NCBI GenBank assembly: GCA_963818205.1
Contig: CAWFRG010000013.1
Span: forward strand, 248,001 to 312,000
Direction of reading: 5' to 3'
Length of the DNA stretch: 64,000 nt
From: CAVVYV01 sp963818205
GTDB taxonomy: Bacteria > Actinomycetota > Thermoleophilia > Solirubrobacterales > 70-9
Positions within the stretch are counted from its first letter, which is position 1. Each line of letters begins with the position of its first letter. Both the position numbers and the translations under genes were made by a program. Below, in pieces: positions 33,643-42,667 of this stretch. The notes beneath the pieces were generated by a model. It saw nothing but the letters and a program-made list of their open reading frames with translations. It was not told the DNA's origin and made no database searches.

Positions 33643-35658
33643 ATGAGCTATTTCGTCACCGGAGCGACCGGATTCATCGGCCGCAACCTGGTCGAGCTGC
33701 TGCTCGAGCGCGAGGGGACAATCTACGTGCTCGTCCGCGAAGGCTCCCGCGGCCGGCTCGAGGAGCTGCGCTCACGCTGGGGCGGAGACCCCGACCGGAT
33801 CGTGCCCGTGATCGGCGATCTCTCCGCCGAGCACCTCGGGTGCGAGGACCGGATCGAGGAGCTGAAGGGCGAGATCGACCACTTCTTCCACCTGGCGGCG
33901 ATCTACGACATGACCGCCGACGCCGAGACCCAGCGGGTATCCAACGTCGAGGGCACCCGCCACGCCATTCAGCTGGCCGAGGCGGTCGATGCAAAGCACT
34001 TCCACATGGTCAGCTCGATTGCCGCCGCCGGCCTCTACAAGGGGACCTTCACCGAGGACATGTTCGACGAGGCCGAGAAGGTCGACAACCACCCCTACTT
34101 CCAGACCAAGCACGAGTCGGAGGCGGTGGTGCGGGAGGAATCCGGCGTCCCCTGGCGCGTCTACCGGCCGGGAATCGTCGTCGGCCACTCCGAGACCGGC
34201 GAGATCGACAAGATCGACGGGCCGTACTACTTCTTCAAGCTCCTCCAGCGCGCACGCAACTTGCTCCCCCAGTGGGTCCCCGGGATCGGCATCGAGGGCG
34301 GCAAGATCAACCTGGTCCCGGTCGATTACGTCGTCAAGGTGATGGACCACATCGCCCACCTCGACGGCCTCGACGGCCAGGCCTTCCATCTCACAGACCC
34401 GAACCCGATGACCGCAGGGCAGGTGATCAACACCTTCGCCAGGGCGGCGCACGCACCCGAGGCAGCGATGCGGATCGACTCGAAGATGTTCGAGTTCATC
34501 CCGAAGCAGGTCCGGCTGGGCCTGACGATGCTGCCGCCGGTGAAGCGGTTCTCAGACCAGGTGCTCGCCGACCTGGGAATTCCCCGCTCGGTGCTCGTCT
34601 ACATCAACTATCCGACCGACTTCGACTCGAGCAAGACCCAGGAGCTTCTAGAGGGGACCGATATCTCCGTGCCCCCGCTGCCCGGCTATGCGGACAGGCT
34701 CTGGGACTACTGGGAGCGCAACCTCGACCCCGACCTGTTCAAGGACCGATCCCTCTCCGGGGCGATCGGGGGCAAGGTGGTGCTGATCACCGGAGCCTCG
34801 TCGGGGATCGGCAAGGCGGCGGCGATCAAGTGCGCCGCCGCGGGCGCCAAGGTGCTGCTGGTGGCGCGGACGCCGGAGAAGCTCGAGGAGACCAAGGCGG
34901 AGATCGAGGAAGCGGGCGGTGAGGCCCACATCCACCGCGCCGACCTCTCCGACCTCGACGACGTCGAGAAGATGGCCTCCGAGGTGCTCGCCGAGTACGG
35001 CCGCGTCGACATCCTCGTCAACAACGCCGGCCGCTCGATCCGCCGCTCGGTCGAGCTCTCCTACGAGCGCTTCCACGACTTCGAGCGGACGATGCAGCTC
35101 AACTACTTCGGCTCCCTGAAGCTGATCCTCAGCCTGCTGCCGGCGATGCGGAAGCGCACCAAGGGCCGCAAGGGCGGCCACATCATCAACGTCAGCTCGA
35201 TCGGGGTGCAGACCCATACCCCGCGCTTCTCCGCCTACGTCGCCTCGAAGGCCGCACTGGACGCCTGGTCGCGCTGCGTCGCCTCCGAGATGATCGACGA
35301 CGGCGTCCACATCACCACCATCTACATGCCGCTGGTGCGGACGCCGATGATCGCCCCGACGAAGATGTACGACGCCTTCCCGACGATCACCCCCGAGGAG
35401 GCCGCGGAGATGATCACCCAGGCGATGATCACAAAGCCGAAGAAGGTCGCGACCAAGCTCGGCAACTTCGGGGAGATCCTCTACAACGTCGCCCCGAAAG
35501 CGTCCGACGCGATTCTCAACACCGCCTACAAGCTCTTCCCCGATTCGAAGGCGGCGAAGGGCAAGGAGAAGAAGGAGGACGGCAAACCCTCCAAGGACGA
35601 GGAGCTCTCCAGCGAGGGTGTCGCCTTCGCCTACCTGATGCGGGGCGTCCACTGGTAG
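33643..35658 (+). CDS. Two-domain SDR, fatty acyl-CoA reductase-like
   Basis: 671 residues made of an extended SDR / thioester-reductase-like N-terminal half (FVTGATGFIGRNLVELLLER; YFQTKHESEAVVRE; WRVYRPGIVVGHSETGEID) and a classical SDR C-terminal half from about residue 380 (VVLITGASSGIGKAAAIKCA; VNNAGRSIRRS; SAYVASKAALDAWSRC). This order and size match bacterial fatty acyl-CoA reductases that make fatty alcohols (Marinobacter type), although many relatives are only called SDR. The C-terminal lysine-rich tail (KAAKGKEKKEDGKPSKDE) is unusual. An AGPS-like gene follows within 40 bases. Fatty alcohol is a substrate in the alkyl-DHAP synthase reaction, so the pair is coherent. Confidence 0.8.
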   Translation: MSYFVTGATGFIGRNLVELLLEREGTIYVLVREGSRGRLEELRSRWGGDPDRIVPVIGDLSAEHLGCEDRIEELKGEIDHFFHLAAIYDMTADAETQRVSNVEGTRHAIQLAEAVDAKHFHMVSSIAAAGLYKGTFTEDMFDEAEKVDNHPYFQTKHESEAVVREESGVPWRVYRPGIVVGHSETGEIDKIDGPYYFFKLLQRARNLLPQWVPGIGIEGGKINLVPVDYVVKVMDHIAHLDGLDGQAFHLTDPNPMTAGQVINTFARAAHAPEAAMRIDSKMFEFIPKQVRLGLTMLPPVKRFSDQVLADLGIPRSVLVYINYPTDFDSSKTQELLEGTDISVPPLPGYADRLWDYWERNLDPDLFKDRSLSGAIGGKVVLITGASSGIGKAAAIKCAAAGAKVLLVARTPEKLEETKAEIEEAGGEAHIHRADLSDLDDVEKMASEVLAEYGRVDILVNNAGRSIRRSVELSYERFHDFERTMQLNYFGSLKLILSLLPAMRKRTKGRKGGHIINVSSIGVQTHTPRFSAYVASKAALDAWSRCVASEMIDDGVHITTIYMPLVRTPMIAPTKMYDAFPTITPEEAAEMITQAMITKPKKVATKLGNFGEILYNVAPKASDAILNTAYKLFPDSKAAKGKEKKEDGKPSKDEELSSEGVAFAYLMRGVHW

Positions 35659-35691
35659 GCAGGGGCCCGCAGGCAAGCCGAGGCCCCGTTG

Positions 35692-37372
35692 ATGTTCGCG
35701 GCGGAAGCACTGGGGGTGGGGATGGGAGGACCAGCAGTCCTCCCGCGAGCAGGTCGAGGGGGTCGGGCGCGCGATCCACGAGCGCCTCGGCTTCGAGGTC
35801 GCCGAGATCGAAGAGCCGGTGCCGCTGGATTCGGTTGAGCTTCCCGAGTCGCGGCTGAAGGCACCGAAGCGGTTCGCTGAGATGTTCTCCGCCGAACCGC
35901 TACGAGCGGATCTCCCACGCCCTCGGCAAGGCCTATCGCGACGTCGTCCGCGGCTTCCGCGGCGAGTTCGAGAATCCGCCGGACCTGGTCGCCTACCCGG
36001 AATCGGCCGAGGACGTCGACATCGTCCTCTCCTGGTGCGCGGACGCCGGCGCCGCCGCGATCCCGTTCGGCGGCGGCACCAGCGTCGTCGGCGGGGTCGA
36101 GCCCCGGATGCGCGACGAGTACGCCGGCCGTCGTCTCGATCGACCTGAAGCGGATGGACCGGGTGCTGGAGGTGGACGCGGTCTCGCGCGCGGCCCGGAT
36201 CCAGGCGGGCGCCACCGGGCCCGGGCTCGAGGAGCAGCTCGGGGAGCACGGCCTCACCCTGCGCCACTTCCCCCAGTCCTTCGAGTACTCGACCCTGGGC
36301 GGCTGGATCGCGACCAGGGCCGGGCGGGCACTTCGCCACCCTCTACACCCACATCGACGACCTGGTCGAGTCGGTACGGGCGATGACAATGGAGGGCGAG
36401 TGGGAGAGCCGCCGGTTGCCCGGCTCGGGCGCCGGCCCCAGCCCCGACCGCGCCCTGATCGGCTCCGAGGGGATCCTCGCCGTGATCGTCGACGCCTGGG
36501 TCCGGGTCCGCGAGCGACCGAGCTTCAAGCTCTCGTGCGGGGTCGCCTTCGACGACTTCGCCGCCGGGGCCGAGGCCGTCCGTGAGATCGCCCAGTCCGG
36601 GCTCAACCCGTCCAACTGCCGCCTCCTCGATGCGGTCGAATCGGAGACCACCTCGGCGGGCCCGCCCGGCAAGGCGCTGCTCGTGCTCGGCTTCGAGTCC
36701 TCGCATCACCCGATGGACGAGCCGATGGCGATCGCGATCGAGGCGGCTCGCGCTCACGGCGGCGAGCCGGGGGAGATCCAGGCGAAGTCTGCGGAACGGC
36801 CCGGCCCCGAGGCTCGGCGGGAGGCACCCGCCCCGGGCGCACCGGCGAGGACCCGGTGAACGCCTGGCGCCACGCCTTCCTCTTCGCCCCGTACCTGCGC
36901 GACTCGTTGGTCGCCTGCGGAATCCTCTCCGACACCTTCGAGACCGCGATCACCTGGGACCGCTTCCCCGACTTTCACGCGGAGGTGATGGAGACGGCGC
37001 GGCGCGCTGTGGCCGAGGCGATCGGCGGGCCGGCCGAGGGGCCGGGTTCGCCGCGGATCAGCTGCCGCTTCACCCACGTCTACCCGGACGGGCCCGCCCC
37101 CTACTACACGGTCCTCGCGCCCGGCGAGGCGGGGCGACGAGGTCGCGCCAGTGGGACGAGATCAAGGCGGCCGTCTCCGACACAGTGATCGACGCCGGGG
37201 GCACGATCACCCACCACCACGCGGTCGGCCGCGACCACCGTCCCTGGTACGACCGCCAGCGCCCGGAGTCGCTTCGCCGACGCGCTCGCGCGCCGCCAAG
37301 GCGAGCTCGACCCGCAGGCGATCCTCAATCCAGGGCGTCCTGGTCGATCCCCGTCGCGGCGACCGCGATTGA
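35692..37372 (+). CDS. FAD-linked oxidase, alkyldihydroxyacetonephosphate synthase (AGPS)-like (multiple frameshifts)
   Basis: Conserved order over several frames: KHWGWGWEDQQ, the FAD/PCMH motif IPFGGGTSVVGGVEP, HFPQSFEYSTLGGWIATRAG, LIGSEGILAVI, RHAFLFAPYLRDSLV and the histidine signature GGTITHHHAVGRDHRPWY, ending LARRQGELDPQAILNPG. The last motif and the FEYSTLGGW segment are typical of AGPS, which swaps an acyl for an alkyl chain to start ether lipids. Breaks lie near 35715, 35905, 36125, 36330, 36815, 37135, 37265 and 37330. This density raises the chance of a real pseudogene, but no conserved block is missing. ATG at 35692 is the nearest start; the next codons need one base shift. Confidence 0.82.
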
Positions 37373-37527
37373 TCACCTCACCGAGCCGCTCCCCCTAACC
37401 TGTCCGGGTTCATGGTCGGCCCCCTGACGAAGGAGCGGGCCGACCGCTCGGAGGCGCGAGAGCAGGTCGCCGACGGGCGAGGCCCCGAAGCCGCGTCGCG
37501 GAATCCTGGCGCGCGGCGATCGTCGCG

Positions 37528-38373
37528 ATGCGCCCGCAGGAGTGGGTGAAGAACCTGCTCGTCTTCGCGGGACTGCTCTTCTCCGCGAAGTTCCGGGAGT
37601 TCGACGCGATCGTCGACGCCACGATCACCTTCGCCGCCTTCTGCGCGGTCGCCTCGGCCGGCTACCTGATCAACGACGTCCACGACGCCGAGCTCGACCG
37701 CCAGCACCCGACCAAGCGCCGCCGCCCGATCGCCGCCGGCGAGCTCGGGCGTGAGCACCGCGATCACGCTCGCCGTGGTCCTGGTCGTGGTCGGGCTCGC
37801 GGGCTCCGCGGTCGCGGTCGGGCCCGCGGGTCGCGGGCCTGGTGCTCGCCTATGGCGTCGGCACCACCCTCTACTCCTACGTCCTCAAGACCGAGGTGAT
37901 CCTCGACGTGATGACGATCGCGGGTCTGTTCGTGCTCCGGGTTCTCGCCGGCGCGGTGGCGGTCTCCGCCGACGCCTCCGCCTACCTACTGCTCTACCAC
38001 CGGGATGGTGGCGCTCTTCCTCGGCTTCACCAAGCGCCGCCAGGAGGCGACCTCCGAGCTCCATTCGGGGTCGCAGACGCGGCCGGTCCTCGAGCACTAC
38101 TCGATCCCCTTCCTCGACCAGATGGTGGCGATGGTGACCGCGGCGACGGTGATGAGCTACTCGATCTACGCGGTCAACTCGCCGCTGATCGGCTCGAAGA
38201 TGCTCGGCACCCTGCCGCCGGTGATCTACGGGATCTTCCGCTACCTCTACCTGATCTACGACCGCAAGGACACCCGCTCCACCGACGCGATCCTGCTCGA
38301 GGACTACGGGATGATCGGCGCCGGGGTCGTCTGGGTCGCCAGCGTGGTCATCCTGCTGGCGATCTACCACTAG
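37528..38373 (+). CDS. UbiA-superfamily prenyltransferase, decaprenyl-phosphate phosphoribosyltransferase-like (frameshifted)
   Basis: Integral membrane prenyltransferase with about eight helices. MRPQEWVKNLLVFAGLLFS opens the conserved region; the metal-binding motif is YLINDVHDAELDRQHPTKRR; a second region reads MVALFLGFTKRRQEAT and the end is IYDRKDTRSTDAILLEDYG. This pattern fits the DPPR-synthase branch, which transfers phosphoribose to polyprenyl phosphate for arabinan synthesis, rather than quinone UbiA. Breaks lie near 37750, 37830 and 38005. In-frame codons continue upstream (WRAAIVAM), so the true start may be up to about 100 bases earlier after another break. Confidence 0.77.
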
Positions 38374-38378
38374 CCGGC

Positions 38379-38786
38379 GTGTCGGAGGAGAACAAGGCCG
38401 CCGCCCGGGCCGAGTTCGAGATCTGGGAAGTGGCGAGCTCGACAAGCTCGACGCTCTGGTCGCCCGACGTCATCCACCACGATCCGTACGACCCCTATGC
38501 GGCGGATGGGCTCGAGGGGCTGAAGAAGTCGATCGCCCTGAACCGCACGGCCTTCCCCGACATCCGGATCACCGTCGAGGATCAGGTCGCCGAAGGGGAC
38601 AAGGTGACGACCCGTTGGACCGCCGACATGACCCACAGGGCGAGCTCGGAGGGGTGAGCCGACCGGGAAGCGGTGACGATGAGTGGGACCACGATCGAGC
38701 GCTTTCAGGACGGCAGGGTGGTCGAGGCGTGGCGCAGCATGGACACACTCGGTCTCCTCCGCCAGATCGGCGCGATCGAGAGCTGA
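38379..38786 (+). CDS. SnoaL-like/NTF2-fold small protein (frameshifted)
   Basis: A protein of about 135 residues. Start GTG (VSEENKAAARAEFEIWEV), then APDVIHHDPYDPYAADGLEG, KKSIALNRTAFPDIRITVED, GDKVTTRWTADMTHRGE, and RFQDGRVVEAWRSMDTLGLL. This is the pattern of SnoaL-like ester cyclase/NTF2 folds, where HHDPY is the usual cavity segment. Breaks lie near 38430 and 38645. Such proteins act as isomerases, cyclases or hydrolases on small molecules; no substrate is indicated. Confidence 0.72.
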
Positions 38787-38828
38787 CGCCGCGTTGGCCG
38801 GGCAGCCAGGATCGGTAGTGTCCGCGCC

Positions 38829-39968
38829 GTGGATCTGACCCTGACCGAGTCGGAGGCCGCCTTCCGCGACGAGGTCCGGAGCTGGCTGGAGGAGAACCAC
38901 CCAGGTCCGGCGCCGGAGGGCGACGACGCGGCCGAGTTCGAGTTCCGGCGCGCCTGGCAGAGGAAGCTTCACGACGCCGGCTGGGCGGGGCTGTCTTGGC
39001 CCGAGGAGTACGGCGGCAAGGGCGCCACCCTGATCGAGCAGTCGATCTTCAGCGAGGAGCTCGCCCGCCAGCGGGTGCCGCTGCCGGCGAACGTGCTCGG
39101 CCTGGTGATGGGCGGCCCGGTGGTGATCGCCCACGGCAACGAGGCCCAGAAGGAGCGCTACCTGGAGCCGATCCTCTCCGGCGAGGAGATCTGGTGCCAG
39201 GGGTTCTCGGAGCCCGAGTCGGGATCCGACCTCGCCTCGCTGAAGACCCGGGCGGTGAAGTCGAACGGCTCCTGGAAGGTGACCGGGCAGAAGGTCTGGA
39301 CCACCTACGCCCACGAGGCGAAGTGGTGCATGCTGCTCGCCCGCTCCGACCAGGACGCCCCGAAGCACAAGGGGATCACCTACTTCCTCCTCGACATGGA
39401 CCAGCCCGGGGTCGAGGTGCGGCCGCTGCGCCAGATCACCGGCGAGGCCGAGTTCAACGAGATCTTCCTCGAGGAGGCCGAGATCCCCGACGAGAACGTG
39501 ATCGGCGAGGTCGGCGGCGGCTGGCAGGTGGCGATCACAACCCTGCTCTTCGAGCGCGCCGGCCTCGGCGCCGCCGCCGTTCTTGGGCTGAAGCGGACGA
39601 TGGAGGACCTGATCGCTGTGGTGCAGGAGCGCGGGCTCGACGAGGACCCGCTGGTCCGCCAGCGGATCGCCCAGCTCCAGATCGGGATCGAGTCGATGCG
39701 CCTCGGCGCCCTCCGCGCCCTTACCCAGACGATGAAGACCGGGATCCCCGGTCCGGAGGGGTCGCTGAGCAAATGGCAGTGGGCGGACTACAACCAGGGG
39801 CTGACCGAGCTCGGCAACGAGGTCCTCGGTCCCGAGGGGATGAGGGTCGGCACCGACTGGAGCTATCGCTTCCTCCGCGCCCGGGCCAATTCGATCGAGG
39901 GCGGCACAACCGAAGTGCTGAAGAACATCGTCGCCGAGCGCGTGCTCGGCCTCCCACGCCTGAGGTGA
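38829..39968 (+). CDS. Acyl-CoA dehydrogenase (FadE-like)
   Basis: A 379-residue FAD-dependent dehydrogenase. FAD/substrate signature WCQGFSEPESGSDLASLKTR, second signature GAAAVLGLKRTMEDLI, and C-terminal FLRARANSIEGGTTEVLKNI. The usual catalytic glutamate region is present as GGTTEV. GTG start (MDLTLTESEAAFRDEV). The C-terminal codons and stop lie inside a 28-base direct repeat. A second acyl-CoA dehydrogenase follows at 40038. Such paired genes often form heteromeric enzymes in actinobacterial steroid or branched-acid oxidation; that is inference here. Confidence 0.93.
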   Translation: MDLTLTESEAAFRDEVRSWLEENHPGPAPEGDDAAEFEFRRAWQRKLHDAGWAGLSWPEEYGGKGATLIEQSIFSEELARQRVPLPANVLGLVMGGPVVIAHGNEAQKERYLEPILSGEEIWCQGFSEPESGSDLASLKTRAVKSNGSWKVTGQKVWTTYAHEAKWCMLLARSDQDAPKHKGITYFLLDMDQPGVEVRPLRQITGEAEFNEIFLEEAEIPDENVIGEVGGGWQVAITTLLFERAGLGAAAVLGLKRTMEDLIAVVQERGLDEDPLVRQRIAQLQIGIESMRLGALRALTQTMKTGIPGPEGSLSKWQWADYNQGLTELGNEVLGPEGMRVGTDWSYRFLRARANSIEGGTTEVLKNIVAERVLGLPRLR

Positions 39969-40037
39969 CCATGACCGCTACTCCGAGCACGCGCGAAAAG
40001 ATGTGTTGGGTGCTCGGCCTCCCACGCCTGAGGTGAC
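39942..40037 (+). repeat. 28-bp direct repeat duplicating the 3' end of the acyl-CoA dehydrogenase gene
   Basis: Positions 39942-39969 and 40010-40037 are identical over 28 bases (68-base period). Copy 1 encodes the last residues VLGLPRLR and stop of the dehydrogenase. Copy 2, in the same register, ends a 21-residue ORF at 39971-40036 that starts MTATPSTREKMCW. The following gene starts one base after copy 2. Confidence 0.85.
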
Positions 40038-41058
40038 GTGAACTTCGACCTCAACGACGAGCAGCGCGAGATCCAGAGCACCGCGAAGGAGTTCCTCGCC
40101 GACCGGTTCATGCCCGCGAAGGTGCGGGAGCTGGCCGAGTCGCGCTCCTACGAAGATGGTCTCTGGAAGCAGATCTCCGAGCTCGGCTGGCCCGGGATCG
40201 CGATCGCCGAGGACGACGGGGGGCAGGGCCTCGGGATGGTCGAGCTCGCCGTCCTGCTCGAGCAGTGCGGCTACGCCTGCGCCCCCTCGCCGTTGCTGGG
40301 TAGCGCCGGCGCCGCCCTGGTGATCTCCGAGGCGGGATCCGACGAGCAGCGGGCCGAGTGGCTGCCGAAGCTCGCCTCGGGTGAGGCGACAGGCTCCTTC
40401 GGCGGCATCACCCCCGATGGCGCGAGCACCCTCTTCTGCGACCTCCCGACCGCCGATGTGCGTCGTCTCCTTCGACGGCGAGGGCGCCCTGGTAGCGCCG
40501 GCCTCCGATCTCGAGTTCGAGCCGATCGAGGCGATCGACGCGACCCGGTCCTACGGGCTCGTCTCCGAGCCGGGGGGAGAGCGGCTCCCGGGGGACGTCG
40601 ACGCCGGCCGCGACCGGATCGCGGTGGCGATCGCCGCCGAGCTCACCGGGATCGCCCAACGCACCCTGGAGATGGCGGTCGACTATGCCCGCGAGCGCCA
40701 GCAGTTCGGCCGGCCGATCGGCGCCTACCAGGCGGTCAGCCATCGCTGCGCGGCGATGCTCCTCGCCACCGAGGAGTCGCGCTCGCTCAGCTACTACGCC
40801 GCCTGGACGGCCGACGCCGAGCCCGAGTCGCTGCCTCTGGCCGCGGCGATGGCCGGCGCCCGCGCCGGCGACGCCGGCTGGGAGGTCCCCGCCTCGGCCC
40901 TCCAGGTGCTCGGCGGAATCGGCTTCACCTGGGAGCACGACCTCCAGTTCTGGCTCAAGCGCGGCCGGGTCGCCGGTCGGATGCTCGGCACTCCGCGCGA
41001 CCACCGCGAGCGGGTCGCCGAGCTCTCGATCGCCGCCGGCGAGCCGGCCGCGGTCTAA
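40038..41058 (+). CDS. Acyl-CoA dehydrogenase, second gene (one frameshift)
   Basis: About 340 residues after repair of a break near 40455. N-terminal domain MNFDLNDEQREIQSTAKEFL, GWPGIAIAEDDGGQGLGM; C-terminal domain GIAQRTLEMAVDYARERQQF and GRPIGAYQAVSHRCAAMLLA, ending with VLGGIGFTWEHDLQFWLKR. The typical FAD signature between these is weak (SFGGITPDG), as in the alpha or beta partners of heteromeric acyl-CoA dehydrogenases. Together with the upstream gene it may form an alpha2beta2 complex. The GTG start follows the repeat copy by one base. Confidence 0.86.
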
Positions 41059-41061
41059 GGC

Positions 41062-41997
41062 CTAGCTGCGCGCCAGCTCGGCGATGTAGTCGACGCCGTC
41101 CAGGTCGCGGTGGGGCAGGTACCGGAGCATCAGCCGATCTACCCCCGCCTCCTCGAGCTCGGCGAGCTGCCCGCTGACCTCGGCGACGGTCCCGACCAGC
41201 CAGTGCGTCGGCAAGTCCCCGATGTACGCCTCCGGGTCGACCGCGTCGTCGCCATGGATCTCCGCGACCTGGTGCACGCGCTCGAGGAGATCCACTTGGT
41301 CGCTGCCGACCACCGCTCCGGTCATCAGCGAGATCACCGGCGCTGAGCGGCCGGCCGCCTCCCACGCCTCCCGGATCAGCGGGACCGCCGCCCGGCACGC
41401 CTCGACGCTCGCCATCAGCAGGTTGTATTCGTCGGCCCAGCGGGCGGCGAGCGCCAGGCTCCGCGGCCGGGCCCGACCGCCGACGATCAGATTGGGCGGC
41501 GAGAGCGGTTTCGGCAGGGCGTCGAGGCGTTCGAGACGGTAGTGCTCGCCCTCGAAGTCGAGCGACCCCTCGTCCCACTGGCGCCGAATGATCTCGATTT
41601 GCTCCTCGAGCATCCGGAAGCGCTCCCCGGTGGGAGGAAAAGGGAAGCCGTAGGCAGCGTGCTCGGCCTCGAGCCAGCCCGCCCCCAGCCCGAGCTCGAT
41701 TCGCCCGCCGCCCGCAATGTGGTCGGCGGTGACCACGTTCTTCGCCAGGACCGAGGGGTGCCGGAAGGTGACCGGGGAGACCAGGGTGCCGAGCCGGAGG
41801 GTCGAGGTGACCGCCGCCAGGGCCGAGATCGTCGCCCAGGCGTCGAGCGAGCTCCGCTCCGCCCGCCCCATCACCGAGAGGTAGTGGTCGGAGCGGAAGA
41901 GGGCCTCGATCTCGCTCGCCTCGCAGGCCTTGGCGAGGGCGAGCCAGTCCTCCCAGGAGACCGACTCCTGCCCCTCGATCATCAGGCAGACGCGCAT
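41062..41997 (-). CDS. LLM-class F420-dependent oxidoreductase
   Basis: Luciferase-like monooxygenase fold of 311 residues. N-terminus MRVCLMIEGQESVSWEDWL, family segment ALAAVTSTLRLGTLVSPVTF, HPSVLAKNVVTADHIAGGGR, and the cofactor-proximal GLGAGWLEAEHAAYGFPF. Actinobacterial members with this pattern generally use coenzyme F420 or FMN. ATG 41997 is chosen since it overlaps the upstream stop (ATGA). Readings further upstream overlap the neighbour in another frame. Substrate unknown. Confidence 0.87.
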   Translation of the reverse strand: MRVCLMIEGQESVSWEDWLALAKACEASEIEALFRSDHYLSVMGRAERSSLDAWATISALAAVTSTLRLGTLVSPVTFRHPSVLAKNVVTADHIAGGGRIELGLGAGWLEAEHAAYGFPFPPTGERFRMLEEQIEIIRRQWDEGSLDFEGEHYRLERLDALPKPLSPPNLIVGGRARPRSLALAARWADEYNLLMASVEACRAAVPLIREAWEAAGRSAPVISLMTGAVVGSDQVDLLERVHQVAEIHGDDAVDPEAYIGDLPTHWLVGTVAEVSGQLAELEEAGVDRLMLRYLPHRDLDGVDYIAELARS

Positions 41998-42296
41998 CAG
42001 TCCGGCACGATCTCGGCGTCGGAGACCACCTGGGTCTTGCCGCCGCGGCGGAAGTGGACGTCGACGGTCTCGTTCTTGCCGTAGCTGCCGAAGAGGCCGA
42101 GGGTCATCGCCAGCCACCGGCCGCTGCTCACCCGTTCCTTGACCAGGGGGCGCGAGAAGACGATCTCGCGGCCGTGGAGGGTGTAGTCGGAGCCCTCCTT
42201 CTGTTCGAGCCCATTGACGAAGACCTGGACCGGCCGCTCCGCCCCGCTCGGCAGCCGCACCCGCCGGCCGACCTCGACGCTCCCCTTCTCAGCCAT
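41997..42296 (-). CDS. Conserved hypothetical protein, 99 residues
   Basis: Soluble protein, predicted beta-rich: VEVGRRVRLPSGAERPVQVF, NGLEQKEGSDYTLHGREIVF, RWLAMTLGLFGSYGKNETVD, and VHFRRGGKTQVVSDAEIVPD. The middle SDYTLHGREIVFSRPL resembles short beta-hairpin repeats. No family is recognised. It overlaps the LLM gene downstream by ATGA and the 3' end of the small upstream gene by eight bases, so these three are an operon. Confidence 0.65.
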   Translation of the reverse strand: MAEKGSVEVGRRVRLPSGAERPVQVFVNGLEQKEGSDYTLHGREIVFSRPLVKERVSSGRWLAMTLGLFGSYGKNETVDVHFRRGGKTQVVSDAEIVPD

Positions 42297-42631
42297 CGAG
42301 CGCCTCCCGCAGGCGGGCGAAGGCGTCGTCGAGGGAGGTGGCGCCGAGCGGCTGCTTGCGGATCGCGCCCGTGTAGGCGACCACAGAGCCGTCGCCGGTG
42401 ACGTCGAGGCCTCCCTCCGGGGAGCGGATCAGCCCGGGTCCGGAGATCTCGATCCGGGCGTGGACGCGCTGGTCGGGCGCGTAGTCGCGAAAGGCGCTGA
42501 TCTCCGGCAACCCGCCCTCGCGCCGAACCGCATCCACCTGCCCCCGCGCCTCCTGCGAGCGCGTCGTCAAGCGTCTGGACCTTCTCCCGCCTCACCTCGG
42601 ACCCATGCCGGACCGTCACCTTCCAGCTCAC
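42289..42631 (-). CDS. Conserved hypothetical protein, about 114 residues (one frameshift)
   Basis: Starts MSWKVTVRHGSEVRREKVQT, breaks frame near 42560 and continues as SQEARGQVDAVRREGGLPEI, RVHARIEISGPGLIRSPEGG, DVTGDGSVVAYTGAIRKQPL, ending DDAFARLREAL. An acidic-basic, probably alpha-beta protein without signal or membrane segment. Not recognised. It precedes the 99-residue gene and LLM oxidoreductase and lies 37 bases from the citrate synthase stop on the same strand. Confidence 0.6.
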
Positions 42632-42667
42632 GCCGAGGAGCGTAAACGCGGTTCGACCGCCTGGCGC

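Noticed and set aside
35661..35697. Possible remnant of the dispersed repeat (GGCAAGCCGAGGCCCCGTTG then ATG)
   Set aside because: Matches the 33.2 kb copy only loosely and has none of the long exact words; it also overlaps the probable start of the AGPS-like gene.
35692..37372. DprE1-type decaprenyl-phosphoryl ribose oxidase as identity of the FAD enzyme, given the DPPR-synthase-like neighbour
   Set aside because: The GGTITHHHAVGRDH and FEYSTLGGW motifs are those of AGPS; DprE1 lacks this triple-histidine signature.
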